A stretch of 64,000 bases of DNA from Actinomyces sp. AC-20-1. Lineage in GTDB: Bacteria; Actinomycetota; Actinomycetes; Actinomycetales; Actinomycetaceae. Every line of letters starts with the position of its first letter. Positions within the stretch are counted from its first letter, which is position 1. The notes under the pieces were generated by a model. It was not told the DNA's origin. It did not search any database and saw nothing but the letters and a program-made list of their open reading frames with translations. Position numbers and translations under genes: made by a program. The DNA lies in contig NZ_JACJVC010000001.1 of NCBI RefSeq assembly GCF_023369555.1, positions 62,001 through 126,000 on the forward strand, given 5' to 3'. This document shows positions 8,467 through 18,239 of the stretch, in pieces.

Positions 8467-10304
8467 GGGCCAAGCCTGCCACGCGCTGGTGACGCGCTTC
8501 GACGCCCGGACGCGCGCCGCCGGGCGCACCGCAGGCCCTGACGCAGCCCCTGACGCAGGCGGTGCCGGGCGCGCCGGCTGACCACCACGGCCGCCACCGC
8601 CTCGATGGCGACCAGGAGCGCGGATCCTCCCACTCCCCCGGGCCAGCTGACGACGGCGCCGGGCAGGCAGGAGAAGAACCGGGCGACGACGGCGAGCCAG
8701 GCGCAGGAGGCCAGTGCCGGCCAGGCGAACAGGCGCGCCAGACCGGGAGACAGGGGGCTGACGAGGGCTGCCAGGAGGCCGCAGACGGTCGCCACGGGCA
8801 CGGGCGGGGCGGCGACGACGTTGGCGGGCACGGCCCACAGGCCCACCTGCGGCTGGAGCATGACGAGCACGGGGGCGCAGGCCGCCTGGGCGACGAGTGG
8901 CAGGGCCAGGGCCGCGGCGAGCCACCTGGGCAGCCGCCGTGACAGGGCCGCCTGGACCGGCCGGGCGCCCAGCAGGATCCCTGCGGTGGCGGTGACGGAC
9001 AGGGCGAAGCCATAGCTGCGTGAGGCCCAGGGGTCGAGCAGCACGAGCAGGACGACGGCGGTGCACAGCGCGGGCACGGAGGCTGAGCGGCGTCCGACAG
9101 CGACCCCGGCGAGCATGACGGCCCCCATGACGGCGGCGCGCAGCATGGAGCCGCCGGGCCTGACGAGGACGACGAGCGCCACGAGCAGGAGCGCGCCGAG
9201 CAGGGCGCGCCACCGGCGCGGCACGGGCCCGAGCGCCGCGAGCACGAGCCCGACGACGAGTGCCACGTGCTGGCCGGAGACGGCGGTGAGGTGCGTGAGG
9301 CTCACGGCGCGCATCTGCTCCCTCACCCGCTGGGGCAGGGCGTGGTCGTCTCCTAGGGCGACGCCGCTGACGAGCTCGCGGCTGCCGGAGGGCCAGTGGG
9401 CGCCGCCTGTCCCGGCGGGTGCTGCGGCCGGGTTCGCGGGCCGCGCCCCCGGTGCGGACGGCGCCGCGTCGGGGAGGCCGGCCCCCACGGCCTCGGCCAG
9501 GCCCTCGCGCAGCCCTCCCACGAGCGCCAGCACCCCGCTGGGCGGCGCGGTGACCTCCACCTCGGCGCCGCGGCCGATGATGGCGGTCTCGGCGTCGCCG
9601 GGCTCGGCTGCCTCGGGGCGGCCGGTGACGCGCACCTGGGCGCCGAGGGGGACGTCCACCCAGTCGGCGCCGCCCAGCACCAGGGCGCTCGCCCGTGATG
9701 GTTGCCCGTCCACCTCGTGGACCTCGAGCTCGACGAGCACGGTGGTGGAGCGGCTGGAGGCGATGACACGCGGGGCGGTCATGACGGTGGTGGTGAGGAC
9801 GCTCGTGCTGCCGCTGGAGGCGGCGTGGGCCAGGGGGTCGAGGGAGCGGGCGTGCTGGGCGGCGGCGGTGACGGTGAGCACGCAGGCGGCGGTGAGGGCC
9901 ACGAGCAGGGCGCTGGCGGCGACGGACCCGCGGGCGGCCCCACCGGGCACGTCGGCGCCCGGACGGGTGTCGGCGCGGTGGCGGGCGGGCCGGAAACGTC
10001 GGGTGGCGGGCACGAGGGCGGTGGCGGTTGCGGCGAGCACGAGCGCCGTGAGGAGGCTGGTGCCTGCGCTGCGGCCCACGGCCCACCCGGCTGCCGTCCA
10101 GGCGGCCACCGCGGCGGGCACGAGCCGCAGGTCGAGTGGCTCGGGTGCGGGCACGCGCCTGAGCCGGTGTCTACGGTCCTGGTTGGCCCGTCGGCGCCCG
10201 GCCTCATGCTGGCCGGGCGCGGTGGGCCCGCGCGTCCCCTGGCCCTCCGGGCTGCTGCGGCCGGGGGCGGGAAGGTCCTCCGGGGCGCTGGCTTCGTCAG
10301 TCAC
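8253..10304 (-). CDS. comEC: ComEC/Rec2-type DNA-uptake channel
   Basis: A 683-residue polytopic membrane protein. An N-terminal hydrophobic region is followed by a soluble OB-like domain (about 150-300) and then the competence domain with the conserved LTAVSGQH motif and many transmembrane helices. In DNA-uptake systems it passes single-stranded DNA into the cytoplasm. A GTG start at 10304 overlaps the comEA stop codon (GTGTGA), so the two are coupled. The C-terminal metallo-beta-lactamase domain seen in many ComEC proteins is absent. The last ~70 residues are Arg/Pro/Ser-rich and encoded inside holA, so they may not be functional sequence. Confidence 0.85.
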   Translation of the reverse strand: MTDEASAPEDLPAPGRSSPEGQGTRGPTAPGQHEAGRRRANQDRRHRLRRVPAPEPLDLRLVPAAVAAWTAAGWAVGRSAGTSLLTALVLAATATALVPATRRFRPARHRADTRPGADVPGGAARGSVAASALLVALTAACVLTVTAAAQHARSLDPLAHAASSGSTSVLTTTVMTAPRVIASSRSTTVLVELEVHEVDGQPSRASALVLGGADWVDVPLGAQVRVTGRPEAAEPGDAETAIIGRGAEVEVTAPPSGVLALVGGLREGLAEAVGAGLPDAAPSAPGARPANPAAAPAGTGGAHWPSGSRELVSGVALGDDHALPQRVREQMRAVSLTHLTAVSGQHVALVVGLVLAALGPVPRRWRALLGALLLVALVVLVRPGGSMLRAAVMGAVMLAGVAVGRRSASVPALCTAVVLLVLLDPWASRSYGFALSVTATAGILLGARPVQAALSRRLPRWLAAALALPLVAQAACAPVLVMLQPQVGLWAVPANVVAAPPVPVATVCGLLAALVSPLSPGLARLFAWPALASCAWLAVVARFFSCLPGAVVSWPGGVGGSALLVAIEAVAAVVVSRRARHRLRQGLRQGLRCARRRASGRRSASPARGRLGPWPHPEPRAAPAVRPQDPPGTRSTSLPSSSSAPARRSSRTGPWRACWPRPARRTRRRRSPPSRPPPTSPTS

Positions 10305-11098
10305 ACGCTCACCAGCTCCCGCAGCGCCTCGAGGCGGGCGCTGCCGATGCCGGAGACCGCGGTGAGCTCGTCGACGCTGGTGAAGGCGCCGTGCTCGGCG
10401 CGGTAGCTGATGATCCGCTGAGCCAGGGAGGGGCCGATGCCGGGCAGTGCCTCGAGCTCGGCGGCGTCGGCGGTGTTGAGGTTGACGGTCCCGGAGGTGC
10501 CCGGGCCTCCGCCACCGGTGCCGCCCTGTCCGGGTGCTCCGGGTCCCTCCCCGCCGGTCGCCTGCCGGGCCTCCTCCCCCTGTCTCGGGACGCGGACCTG
10601 CTCGCCGTCGGTGAGGGGGCGCGCGAGGTTGAGCTGGTCCGTGTCCGCGTCCGGGGCCACTCCCCCGGCGGCGTCGATGGCGTCGGTGACGCGGGCGCCC
10701 TCGACCAGGACGACGACGCCCGGTGAGGTCACGGCACCGGCCACGTGGACGACGACCTGCCCGGTCCCGGCACCGCCTGCGCCCGGCTGCGTGGTGGGAG
10801 GTGCTGAGAGGGGGTCCACCGGTGCCAGGGCGTTGGCGTCCGCCGCGTCGCCCGGTGACGGGGTGGCGGTGGAGGACGACGGCGTGGGAGCGCCGGGTCC
10901 GGGGACCGTGAGGACGCTGCGGGCGGCCAGCACCAGCGACAGGACGATGAGCAGGGCCCCGAGGGCCATGGCGACGGCGGGGGCCAGGCCGGTGCGCCGT
11001 GGACGGGCAACGGGCTCGGCGGGGTCGGGGGCGCAGGCGACGCGGATGAGCTCGTCCAGGGGCACCCGCCCCGACCGGTCCACCCGCCTGCCGCTCAT
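10301..11098 (-). CDS. comEA: ComEA-family helix-hairpin-helix DNA-binding protein
   Basis: A 265-residue membrane-anchored protein. A single transmembrane helix (about 40-60) is followed by a Pro/Ser/Thr-rich spacer, an SLBB domain (about 110-160, [15 protein letters not shown]), a Gly/Pro linker and a C-terminal double helix-hairpin-helix ([24 protein letters not shown]). It would bind incoming double-stranded DNA outside the membrane for ComEC. The ATG at 11098 is preferred over one 39 bases upstream because a TACCGT box ends six bases before it. Confidence 0.9.
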   Translation of the reverse strand: MSGRRVDRSGRVPLDELIRVACAPDPAEPVARPRRTGLAPAVAMALGALLIVLSLVLAARSVLTVPGPGAPTPSSSTATPSPGDAADANALAPVDPLSAPPTTQPGAGGAGTGQVVVHVAGAVTSPGVVVLVEGARVTDAIDAAGGVAPDADTDQLNLARPLTDGEQVRVPRQGEEARQATGGEGPGAPGQGGTGGGGPGTSGTVNLNTADAAELEALPGIGPSLAQRIISYRAEHGAFTSVDELTAVSGIGSARLEALRELVSV

Positions 11099-11110
11099 GG
11101 CACGACGGTA
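11099..11110 (-). promoter_or_regulatory. Putative leaderless promoter of comEA
   Basis: On the minus strand TACCGT (11110-11105) is followed by six bases and the ATG at 11098. Confidence 0.4.
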
Positions 11111-11247
11111 GGACCCTGTTCGCGGGTCCCCCGGCACGCCTGTGGACTGCTCGCACCGGGCCTGTCACGGCGCGGGCCTGTGGAGCCCGGGCAGCGCGTC
11201 CCAGGCCGTCCGGGTCCCGCGCACGGCGCCCGGCCCGGGGACGCCGC

Positions 11248-12087
11248 TCAGCCGCCCAGGGCCGGGGCGACGACGACGCCCAGGGCCCCGGGGCCCAGGT
11301 GCACGCGGGTGGCCGCGTCGGCCGGGGAGCGCATGATCGTCTCCACCGTCGTGCCGGCCTGCGCCATCGCCTCGGCGAGGTCGTTCTCCAGGGCCAGCCC
11401 GTCGGCGGGGTCGTCGCCGTAGTGCACGGCCAGCTGGACCGGAGTCGCCGGCCTGCGCGCCCGTCTGCCGCCCACTCGGCCCCCGGCCTCGGCGACCGCA
11501 AGCTCGATGAGCCGGCGCCGGGCCCGGCTGCGGCCGCGCACGGCCTCGACCACCTCAATGCCGGAGGTGGCGACACGCAGCACCGGGCGGATGCCGAGGG
11601 CCGAGCCGAGCAGGGCGGTCGTCCGGTCCACGCGCCCGCCCCGGTGGAGGGAGGTCAGGTCCTCGACGAGGAAGAACAAGCTCGAGCGCGCGGCGAGCTC
11701 GCGAGCCCGGGCGGCACCGCGCCGCGCGCTTCCCGCCTCGGCCGCAGCCAGGACGGCAAGGCCCTGGGCACCGCCGGACACTCCCAGGTCGAGCACCGTC
11801 ACGCGCCGGGCCCCGTGCTCCCCCGGGTCCAGGGCGCGGGCCGCCAGGCGGGCGTTGTCGACCGTGCCGGACAGGGCGGCGCTCAGGTGGATGGCGAGCA
11901 CCTCGTCAGCGCGCCCCAGCGCCCGGCGGTAGGCCGCGGTCAGGGCCGCGACGCTGGGCCGCGACGTCGCCGTCGGGACTCCCTCGTCGTCGGTGATGAC
12001 GGGCAGCTCGACGACCTCGATGCCGCGCTCGGCCGCGAGCGCCACGGGCAGGCAGGCGGCGGAGTCGGTGACGACGGCGAGGGGCAC
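11248..12087 (-). CDS. DegV-family lipid-binding protein
   Basis: A 279-residue two-domain protein of the DegV family, which binds fatty acids; in Firmicutes (FakB) members present fatty acids to a kinase. The N-terminal TDSAACLP motif and the HLSAALSGTV and LTSLHRGGRVD segments that line the lipid pocket are visible. Start is GTG at 12087. No FakA-like kinase gene lies in the window, so the partner is unknown. It is followed by the competence genes on the same strand but with a 149-base gap. Confidence 0.88.
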   Translation of the reverse strand: MPLAVVTDSAACLPVALAAERGIEVVELPVITDDEGVPTATSRPSVAALTAAYRRALGRADEVLAIHLSAALSGTVDNARLAARALDPGEHGARRVTVLDLGVSGGAQGLAVLAAAEAGSARRGAARARELAARSSLFFLVEDLTSLHRGGRVDRTTALLGSALGIRPVLRVATSGIEVVEAVRGRSRARRRLIELAVAEAGGRVGGRRARRPATPVQLAVHYGDDPADGLALENDLAEAMAQAGTTVETIMRSPADAATRVHLGPGALGVVVAPALGG

Positions 12088-12100
12088 GGCGCCCAGCCTA
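12088..12100 (-). promoter_or_regulatory. Putative leaderless promoter of degV
   Basis: On the minus strand TAGGCT (12100-12095) is followed by seven bases and the GTG start at 12087. Confidence 0.4.
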
Positions 12101-12135
12101 GACCGGGGGAAGCGCCGGCAGGGGCGCTGCCGTGG

Positions 12136-12551
12136 TCAGCGCCCTGTGAAGGGCAGGGGGTTGGGCATGACTTCGGGGTTGAGGCCGACCCACTCGACGA
12201 CGAGCTCGCTGATCCGGTACAGGGCCTTCTTGTCCACTGCGGCCGTGCGCACGATCGTGAGGAGCCACTGCGCCTCCCCCAGCTGCTCACTGGGCAGGGG
12301 GGTGCCGGAGGCCAGGAGCACGCCCAGTCCGTCGACGAGGGACTCGTACGCCTCGTCCCAGTTGATGCCGCCGTTGTCCAGGAGCTCATAGGAGAGCCGG
12401 CCACTGATGCGCACCGCCTCGCCCTGGGCCGTCGGTGCCTGCCCGGAGGGGGCACGAGCGCCTCCCACAGGGCCTCGTGCGCGTCCTGCCAGCGTGTTCC
12501 CGGAGTGAGGACGGGGAGGGCCGTGAAGGGCGGGCGGGTGTCGTCACTCAT
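12136..12551 (-). pseudogene. Small hypothetical protein with apparent one-base frameshift
   Basis: The C-terminal part (ISGRLSYELLDNGG to PNPLPFTGR) is read in one frame, while a convincing N-terminus starting at ATG 12551 (MSDDTRPPFTAL, then WQDAHEALWEALVPP) is read in another. The switch falls on a run of five G (five C on the coding strand) at 12448-12452; one extra base would give a continuous protein of about 138 residues. If the break is real, a shorter frame starting near 12468 would remain. The function is unknown and I see no recognisable domain. Confidence 0.6.
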
Positions 12552-12662
12552 CATGTGCTCCGTCGTCAGAGGAAGGGGTGCCTGTCTCAGGCTACGTCGC
12601 CCGGCAGACCCGCCCCAGGGGACCAGTGCCCTTCCTTCCCTCCTCCAAGCAGTGCCTGCCCC

Positions 12663-12675
12663 TACGATGTCGTCA
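12663..12675 (+). promoter_or_regulatory. Putative leaderless promoter of the HerA-like gene
   Basis: TACGAT (12663-12668) ends six bases before the ATG at 12675, with no Shine-Dalgarno sequence. Confidence 0.4.
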
Positions 12676-14642
12676 TGACCGACGCCGCTGAGATCGCCCG
12701 TCTGAGGGCCGTGGCCGCCCAGGCCGCCGCCGACGCCGCTGCCGCTCAGGCCGCCGCGGCCCAGGCCGCCCTTGAGGCCGCCCTCGCCGCCGCGGGCGCC
12801 CCGGGCTCCTCCGGGGGCGAGTCGCCCGACGACGCCGTCGCCGTCGGAACGCCCATTGCCACCCCGGATGGCACCGCCCCGGCTGGGAACGGGACGGCGC
12901 CACAACCCACCCCAGCCGCACCCGCCCAGTCCGTCCCCTCCCCTCAGGCGGGTGCATCCGAGGAGGACGGTTACGCCGCCACCGTGCGCGCCGGCTACAC
13001 CTTCGACGGCCCCGTCCTGCCCGTGGGCACCTACCTCGAGTGCCGGGTGTCGGCCCTGGGCGGCGCCGAGCCCGCGCCCGTCGCCGGCCTGCGCGTGGGC
13101 CTGCCGCTGAGCCTGGTCAACCGTCACGTCCTCGTCGCCGGCGCCACCGGCACGGGCAAGACCCGCACCCTCCAGCTGCTCGCCGAGGGCCTGTCCGCCG
13201 CGGGCGTGCCCGTCTTCCTCTCCGACGTCAAGGGGGACCTCACCGGCATGGCCGAGCCCGGGACGGCCTCGGAGCGGCTCGCGGCCCGCACCGCCTCGAC
13301 CGCGCAGCCCTGGCAGCCGGCCTCCTTCCCCCTCGAGCTGCTCACCCTGGGCGACTCGACGACGGCGGAGGGCCGGGCCGCCACCGCGCTGCGCACAAGC
13401 GTCACCGAGTTCGGCCCCGTCCTGCTCGCCCGCGTCCTGGGCCTCAACGAGACGCAGACCTCCGCCCTCCAGCTCGTGTTCTCCTGGGCGGACGACCAGG
13501 GCCTGGCCCTCATCGACCTCAAGGACCTGCGCTCCGTCGTCGACTACCTCACGGGCTCCGCCGCGGGCAAGGCCGAGCTGAGGGCCATCGGCGGGGTCTC
13601 GGCGGCGACGGCGGGCGTCATCCTGCGTGAGGTCTCGGCCCTGGAGGCCGCGGGCGGCGACGCCTTCTTCGGCGAGCCGGCCCTCGACGTCTCCGACCTG
13701 CTGCGCCGCGCCCCCGACGGCCGCGGTGTCGTCAGCGCCCTCGAGCTGGCCGACATCCAGAGCCAGGGCGTGCTCTTCTCCACCTTCCTCATGTGGCTGC
13801 TGGGCGAGCTCTTCGAGCTGCTGCCGGAGGTCGGCGACCCGGAGCGTCCCACCGCCGTGTTCTTCTTCGACGAGGCGCACCTGCTCTTCACCAACGCGAC
13901 CAGGGCCTTCCTCGAGGCCGTCACCCGCACGGTCAGGCTCATCCGCTCCAAGGGCGTCGGCATCGTCTTCATCACCCAGTCACCGACGGACGTGCCCGAC
14001 GAGGTGCTGGCCCAGCTCAGCTCGCGCGTCCAGCACGCCCTGCGCGCCCACACGCCGGCCGACGCCGCGAGGATGAGGAAGGTGGTCTCCACCTTCCCGA
14101 CCTCGCCGCTGGACCTGGGCCAGGTCCTCACCAGCCTGGGCACGGGCCAGGCGGTCGTCTCCGTGCTGGACGAGAAGGGGCGGCCGGCCCCGGTCACGGC
14201 CGTCGTCGTCGACGCCCCGGCCTCCGTCATGGGCCCGGCCCGGTCTGAGACCGTCGCCGGTCTCATCGCCTCCTCCCCGCTGCGTGCGCGCTACGCGACG
14301 GCTGTGGACGGCCAGTCGGCCTTCGAGCTGCTGGCGGCGCGCGTGGCCCAGGACGCGGCGGCGGCCCAGGCTGCCGCGGAGGCCGCCGAGCGTGCCAAGG
14401 CGGAGGCCAGGGCCGCCGCCGAGGCTGAGAGGGCCGCGAGGAGGGAGGCAGAGCGCCAGGCGCGCGCCCTGGAGAAGGAGGCCGAGCGTCAGCGCCGTGA
14501 GGCGCAGCGGGCGGTCGAGCGGGTGCAGCGCGAGCGTGAGCGGGCGGCAGAGCGGCGCCAGCGGGAGATCGAGAAGACGCTGGGCTCCGTCGGACGCCAG
14601 ATCACGCGCTCGGTGCTTGGTAACATCCTGCGCGGGCACTGA
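12675..14642 (+). CDS. HerA-like ATPase (DUF853 family)
   Basis: A 655-residue cytoplasmic P-loop ATPase. After an Ala-rich N-terminal helix and a Pro-rich linker (1-95), the motor domain has Walker A GATGTGKTRT (about 154-163), Walker B VFFFDEAHLLF (about 393) and the sensor-like FITQSPTDVP. The C-terminal 100 residues are a highly charged Ala/Glu/Arg coiled coil. The family resembles HerA/FtsK DNA translocases, but bacterial DUF853 proteins have no agreed role. The start at 12675 is chosen because the Ala-rich helix begins there and an upstream -10-like box fits a leaderless transcript. Confidence 0.85.
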   Translation: MTDAAEIARLRAVAAQAAADAAAAQAAAAQAALEAALAAAGAPGSSGGESPDDAVAVGTPIATPDGTAPAGNGTAPQPTPAAPAQSVPSPQAGASEEDGYAATVRAGYTFDGPVLPVGTYLECRVSALGGAEPAPVAGLRVGLPLSLVNRHVLVAGATGTGKTRTLQLLAEGLSAAGVPVFLSDVKGDLTGMAEPGTASERLAARTASTAQPWQPASFPLELLTLGDSTTAEGRAATALRTSVTEFGPVLLARVLGLNETQTSALQLVFSWADDQGLALIDLKDLRSVVDYLTGSAAGKAELRAIGGVSAATAGVILREVSALEAAGGDAFFGEPALDVSDLLRRAPDGRGVVSALELADIQSQGVLFSTFLMWLLGELFELLPEVGDPERPTAVFFFDEAHLLFTNATRAFLEAVTRTVRLIRSKGVGIVFITQSPTDVPDEVLAQLSSRVQHALRAHTPADAARMRKVVSTFPTSPLDLGQVLTSLGTGQAVVSVLDEKGRPAPVTAVVVDAPASVMGPARSETVAGLIASSPLRARYATAVDGQSAFELLAARVAQDAAAAQAAAEAAERAKAEARAAAEAERAARREAERQARALEKEAERQRREAQRAVERVQRERERAAERRQREIEKTLGSVGRQITRSVLGNILRGH

Positions 14643-14683
14643 GACGACGGGCGACGACGGGCGCCGGGACGGAGGGCACGACG

Positions 14684-15202
14684 ATGAGCCGGACCACCGG
14701 CACGCGCCCCGCACCCGCGGTCCGGGTCCGCTGGGCCTGGCACTGGGGCGCGGCCCTCGTGCTGCTGTCCACCGTGGTCGTGCTGCTGTCCTCCTACGAG
14801 GACCTGCCGGACCCCTACCCCGTGCACTACGGGCTCACGGGCGTGGCCGACTCCTTCGCCTCCAAGAGCCACGTCATGGTGCTCCTGCCGGTCGTCATCG
14901 GCGCCGTCCTGGTGGCGGCCATCGCCGTGACGAGCACTGTCCAGGCCCGCTCGCTGAGCACGAGGCCCGAGCGGCCCGTCGGCCGCTACGACCACCTCGA
15001 CTGTACGGCGAAGAGCACCCCGGAGTCGGTCGCGGTGCTGGGGCCCGTCAACCTGCTGCTCGCCGTGACCTTCTCGGGGGTGTCCCTGCTGCCCGTCGTC
15101 GGGCCGCTGGCGGGCTCCGGCATGATGTGGGGTGGTCTCGGCCTCATCATCGCGGTCCTCGCCACCGTGTCGGTGCGCGCCAGGCGCCGCCAGCGCGGCT
15201 GA
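14684..15202 (+). CDS. DUF1648 membrane protein
   Basis: A 172-residue protein with about four transmembrane helices (residues 20-40, 65-85, 115-140, 145-165). After the first helix comes DLPDPYPVHYGLTGVADSF, the DUF1648 signature, found in small membrane proteins and in SdpI-type immunity proteins. GGAGGG lies nine bases before the ATG. It follows the HerA-like gene by 41 bases and may share its transcript. The function is unknown. Confidence 0.75.
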   Translation: MSRTTGTRPAPAVRVRWAWHWGAALVLLSTVVVLLSSYEDLPDPYPVHYGLTGVADSFASKSHVMVLLPVVIGAVLVAAIAVTSTVQARSLSTRPERPVGRYDHLDCTAKSTPESVAVLGPVNLLLAVTFSGVSLLPVVGPLAGSGMMWGGLGLIIAVLATVSVRARRRQRG

Positions 15203-15245
15203 AGGGCCCCGCCGCTCGTGACAAGCGCTCAGTAGTGGTGAGCGG

Positions 15246-16331
15246 TCATTTCATCCCGTGAGCCGGGCCCGTCATGCGGCCGGTGGACATGACGTCCCCG
15301 AACGCTTGGAGCGGGCCGGCGAGTCCAGCGGCAAGCGTCTGTCCGTCCTCCGCGTCGGGGTGGTCGCACCACACGGCCAGGCTCGCGCCGCGCAGCCACC
15401 ACGCCCCCTCGTCGACCCGCTGGGCGGATCCGTCGTGAGCCGCCGGGAAGAGTCCGGGCCTCCATCCACTCACGGACTCAGCGGTAGGCCTCTGCTCGTA
15501 GGCGTGCCCCTCGCCCGCCCGGGCGAGAACGTAGTACAGGGGGCGGTCGCAGTAGTTGATGACGCGATGACCGGCCTGACGGATCCTCTCGAGCGTCGGG
15601 TAGCTGGGATGCCAGTCCGTCCAGTAGCAGACGGTGATCCGCGGGTCGAGAGCTGTGCGGGTGCCCGGCAGGTAGAGGGCATCGTTCCAGGCACGGATGT
15701 CCGTGCGTCCGCGCGAGCACAGGTGCCTGGCGACATCGTTGAGCAGGGCGACGTAGCCGTCGTGCACGAGAGCGCCCTCCCCACAACGCTCGACGGCGTA
15801 TGCAGCCAGTTGTGGGAAACGCTGTTCGACATCCCCGTCGGCGGCGATGTCGAAGACCTCGTCACCTCCGAGGTGCCAGGCGATTCCGGGAAGGAGGGAG
15901 TCGAGCTCGTCGACGAGGTCCAGCATGAGGTCACGTGCCTCAGAGCGCGAGTAGTCAACGACGCGGCGGCCCTCCACCGTGTCTGAGGCGGCGAGCCCCG
16001 AGGTCCTCGCAAGGACGTGCCCGAAGTGCCCCGGAATGTCGAGCGCGGGCACGATCCGGATGCCGCGTGCATGAGCGTCAGCCGTGATCCCCTTGAGCTC
16101 CTCGGCGCTGAGCGCTCCCTCAGAGACGATCTCGGGGTGGGCTGCGGAGACGATCCCATAGCCCTCGTTGTCGGAGACGTGCAGCTGCAGCTCGTTGAGC
16201 CCGGCCCTGTCCATCTCAGCGAGCCGAGCGTGGATCCAGCTTGCCCCGAGGCGCTTGCGGGCGATGTCGAGGTGCAGGGCCCGTATCTCCCAAGCACCTT
16301 GGACGGTGGGCGACTGAGCCGGGGGTCTCAC
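15246..16331 (-). CDS. GH20 beta-N-acetylhexosaminidase
   Basis: A 361-residue single-domain glycoside hydrolase expected to remove terminal beta-linked GlcNAc or GalNAc by substrate-assisted catalysis. The catalytic Asp-Glu pair is in HLGGDEV (residues 157-158), and IVPALDIPGHFGH and the C-terminal tryptophans shape the active site. There is no signal peptide, so it should act on imported oligosaccharides. The GTG at 16331 is preferred because it overlaps the stop codon of the esterase gene by four bases (GTGA); a GTG at 16349 is possible. It is the last gene of a transporter operon. Confidence 0.88.
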   Translation of the reverse strand: MRPPAQSPTVQGAWEIRALHLDIARKRLGASWIHARLAEMDRAGLNELQLHVSDNEGYGIVSAAHPEIVSEGALSAEELKGITADAHARGIRIVPALDIPGHFGHVLARTSGLAASDTVEGRRVVDYSRSEARDLMLDLVDELDSLLPGIAWHLGGDEVFDIAADGDVEQRFPQLAAYAVERCGEGALVHDGYVALLNDVARHLCSRGRTDIRAWNDALYLPGTRTALDPRITVCYWTDWHPSYPTLERIRQAGHRVINYCDRPLYYVLARAGEGHAYEQRPTAESVSGWRPGLFPAAHDGSAQRVDEGAWWLRGASLAVWCDHPDAEDGQTLAAGLAGPLQAFGDVMSTGRMTGPAHGMK

Positions 16332-17308
16332 AGACGCTCTCGCATCCACTCGCAGTGGGCGAGGACCTGACGATGGCTGCCGCCGTCATGATCGCCATAG
16401 GGGTAGACGTCGATGCGCCGCTCGCTCGCGGCCGTTGCGGCGTTGTGCACCGCGAAGGCGGTCGACGGCGGGCACACGGGGTCGAGGAGGCCTGTGGCGA
16501 CAAGCAGGGGGGCTGTGAGTCGACTGGCGAAATGGACGCCGTCGACGTACGCGCAGGTGGCCAGGACATCCGCCTCGTGCTCGGGATGGACTCGCAGATA
16601 GCGCACGATCTCGAGGTAGGGTCCTTCCTCTGCCATGACGATGCCGCGAGGAATGTCGGAGATGAACGGCGAGTCAACGCACACGGCGGCCACGCCGTCG
16701 GCCAGTGCACCAGCCGCCAGTGCCAGGCCTCCTCCCTGGGAGCCGCCCACGGTGGCCACTCGCGCGGAATCGACCTCCTCGAGGTCCTGGAGCAGGCGCA
16801 CGGCTGCGACAGAGTCCAGGACGGCTCGACGGTAGTAGTAGGCCTCACGGTCCGTGATGCCATCGGTGACCCACCCGGCGGCATGAGCCCCAGCGGAGCC
16901 GGGGTCGGGGGTGCTTCCACCACCTCCCCAGTCGGCTCCCTGCCCGCGGGGATCGACAATGAGGTGGGCAAGACCCGCCATCGCGTACCAGGGGATCTGG
17001 CCCGGCAGCCCTCTGCCCCCTCCGTAGCCGACGAGCTGGACAGCACCGGGCAGTGGTCTCAGACTCTGCACGGCCCCAGCGGGTAAAGTCAGCAGCGCCC
17101 GGACAGGGGCGCCATCAGCCCCAGTGAAGACAACCTCCTCGACCTCGATGAGGTCGAAGGGGGCCTCGACGCGCTGCCGTGAGAGCAGTGGCGTGTGCTC
17201 GGGCAGGTGCTCGAGCTGCTCGGCCCACCAGGCGTCGAAGTCAGTGGGCTCGGGGCTCACGGAACGGTACTCACGCAGCTGCTCGATGGGCAGGTCAAGA
17301 ATCGGCAT
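16328..17308 (-). CDS. CE7-family acetyl esterase (acetylxylan esterase/cephalosporin-C deacetylase type)
   Basis: A 326-residue alpha/beta hydrolase of CE7 length. The nucleophile Ser190 is in GGSQGGG, the acid Asp276 in GLLDPVCPP and the base His307 in GDHDGG; VDPRGQG is the family's other marker. It lacks a signal peptide. It probably deacetylates short imported oligosaccharides before the GH20 enzyme acts. The ATG at 17308 is chosen over 17326 because GAGGAG lies six bases upstream. It lies between the permease and GH20 genes of the same operon. Confidence 0.88.
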   Translation of the reverse strand: MPILDLPIEQLREYRSVSPEPTDFDAWWAEQLEHLPEHTPLLSRQRVEAPFDLIEVEEVVFTGADGAPVRALLTLPAGAVQSLRPLPGAVQLVGYGGGRGLPGQIPWYAMAGLAHLIVDPRGQGADWGGGGSTPDPGSAGAHAAGWVTDGITDREAYYYRRAVLDSVAAVRLLQDLEEVDSARVATVGGSQGGGLALAAGALADGVAAVCVDSPFISDIPRGIVMAEEGPYLEIVRYLRVHPEHEADVLATCAYVDGVHFASRLTAPLLVATGLLDPVCPPSTAFAVHNAATAASERRIDVYPYGDHDGGSHRQVLAHCEWMRERL

Positions 17309-17329
17309 GGTCGGCTCCTCATCCATGAC

Positions 17330-18235
17330 TCAGGCCTTGACGGCACCGGCGACGGCGTTGACGTAGTTCTTCTGGAAGATGATGAAGACGATGAGCACCG
17401 GGATGATGGAGATGACGGTACCGGCGGCGATGTAACCGAAGCGGTAGTTGAAGGCTCCGTTGAGGTACTGCAGGGCGGCCGCCAACGGGTACTTCGACGG
17501 GTCCTGCAGGACGATGACCGGCCACAGGAACTCGTTCCATCGTCCGATGAAGTCGAAGATCACTACCGTGGAGATGGCGGGCATGATCGAGGGCAACATG
17601 ATCCTGCGCCAGATCAGCAGCTCTGAGGCCCCATCGATACGCGCCGCCTCGATGAGGTCACGCGGTACGCTCAGGTAGGCCTGGCGCAGCAGGACGATGG
17701 AAAAGACCTTCACCGACCCCGGCAGGATGACACCAACGAGCGTGTTGAGCAGGTTGAGCTTCGACAGAGTCAGGTAGTTGATCACCATCCCTGCGGCGGC
17801 GGGGATGATCATGGCGCTGATCAGCAGCACCATGATGACGTTCTTTCCACGAAAGCTCATGCATGCCAACGGGTAGGCGCACAGGGAGCCGAGGACGACA
17901 TCGAGGATGATCGATCCCCCGGTGATGATGACCGTGTTCCCGATGTAGTCAGGAATACTGAGGAAGCTCCACACGCCTGTGAAGTTCGCGAAAGTCATAT
18001 CGGCGACGTCGAAGGACGTCGTGTAGATGTTCTGGCCCGTCTTGAAGGCCGTCAAGGTCATCCAGATGAAGGGACCTGAGGCGACGATAGCCACTGCGGT
18101 CAGGGCGAGATACTTCAGGCTCGAGGACATCGCACGCCTGGTGCGAACACCAGCAGGTGGTCGGCGCCTGACGTAGATTGACGGGGGCCCACCACCGATG
18201 CGAGTGACTGCGGCAACGTCCTGGTTCGTGGCCAT
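17330..18235 (-). CDS. ABC sugar transporter permease, MalG type
   Basis: A 301-residue inner-membrane permease with six predicted helices and the EAA loop EAARIDGASELLIWRRIMLP that docks to the ATPase. It pairs with the adjacent MalF-type permease and the binding protein. The ATG at 18235 follows GTGAGGAC and starts five bases beyond the upstream stop codon; an ATG at 18250 would overlap that gene. No ATPase gene is in the cluster, so a shared MsiK-type ATPase elsewhere is likely, as is usual for actinobacterial sugar importers. Confidence 0.92.
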   Translation of the reverse strand: MATNQDVAAVTRIGGGPPSIYVRRRPPAGVRTRRAMSSSLKYLALTAVAIVASGPFIWMTLTAFKTGQNIYTTSFDVADMTFANFTGVWSFLSIPDYIGNTVIITGGSIILDVVLGSLCAYPLACMSFRGKNVIMVLLISAMIIPAAAGMVINYLTLSKLNLLNTLVGVILPGSVKVFSIVLLRQAYLSVPRDLIEAARIDGASELLIWRRIMLPSIMPAISTVVIFDFIGRWNEFLWPVIVLQDPSKYPLAAALQYLNGAFNYRFGYIAAGTVISIIPVLIVFIIFQKNYVNAVAGAVKA

Positions 18236-18239
18236 GTCC

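Noticed and set aside
8473-8478. CAGGCT considered as a leaderless -10 for holA
   Set aside because: It lacks the initial T of the box and lies within the comEC reading frame, so it is mentioned only as weak support.
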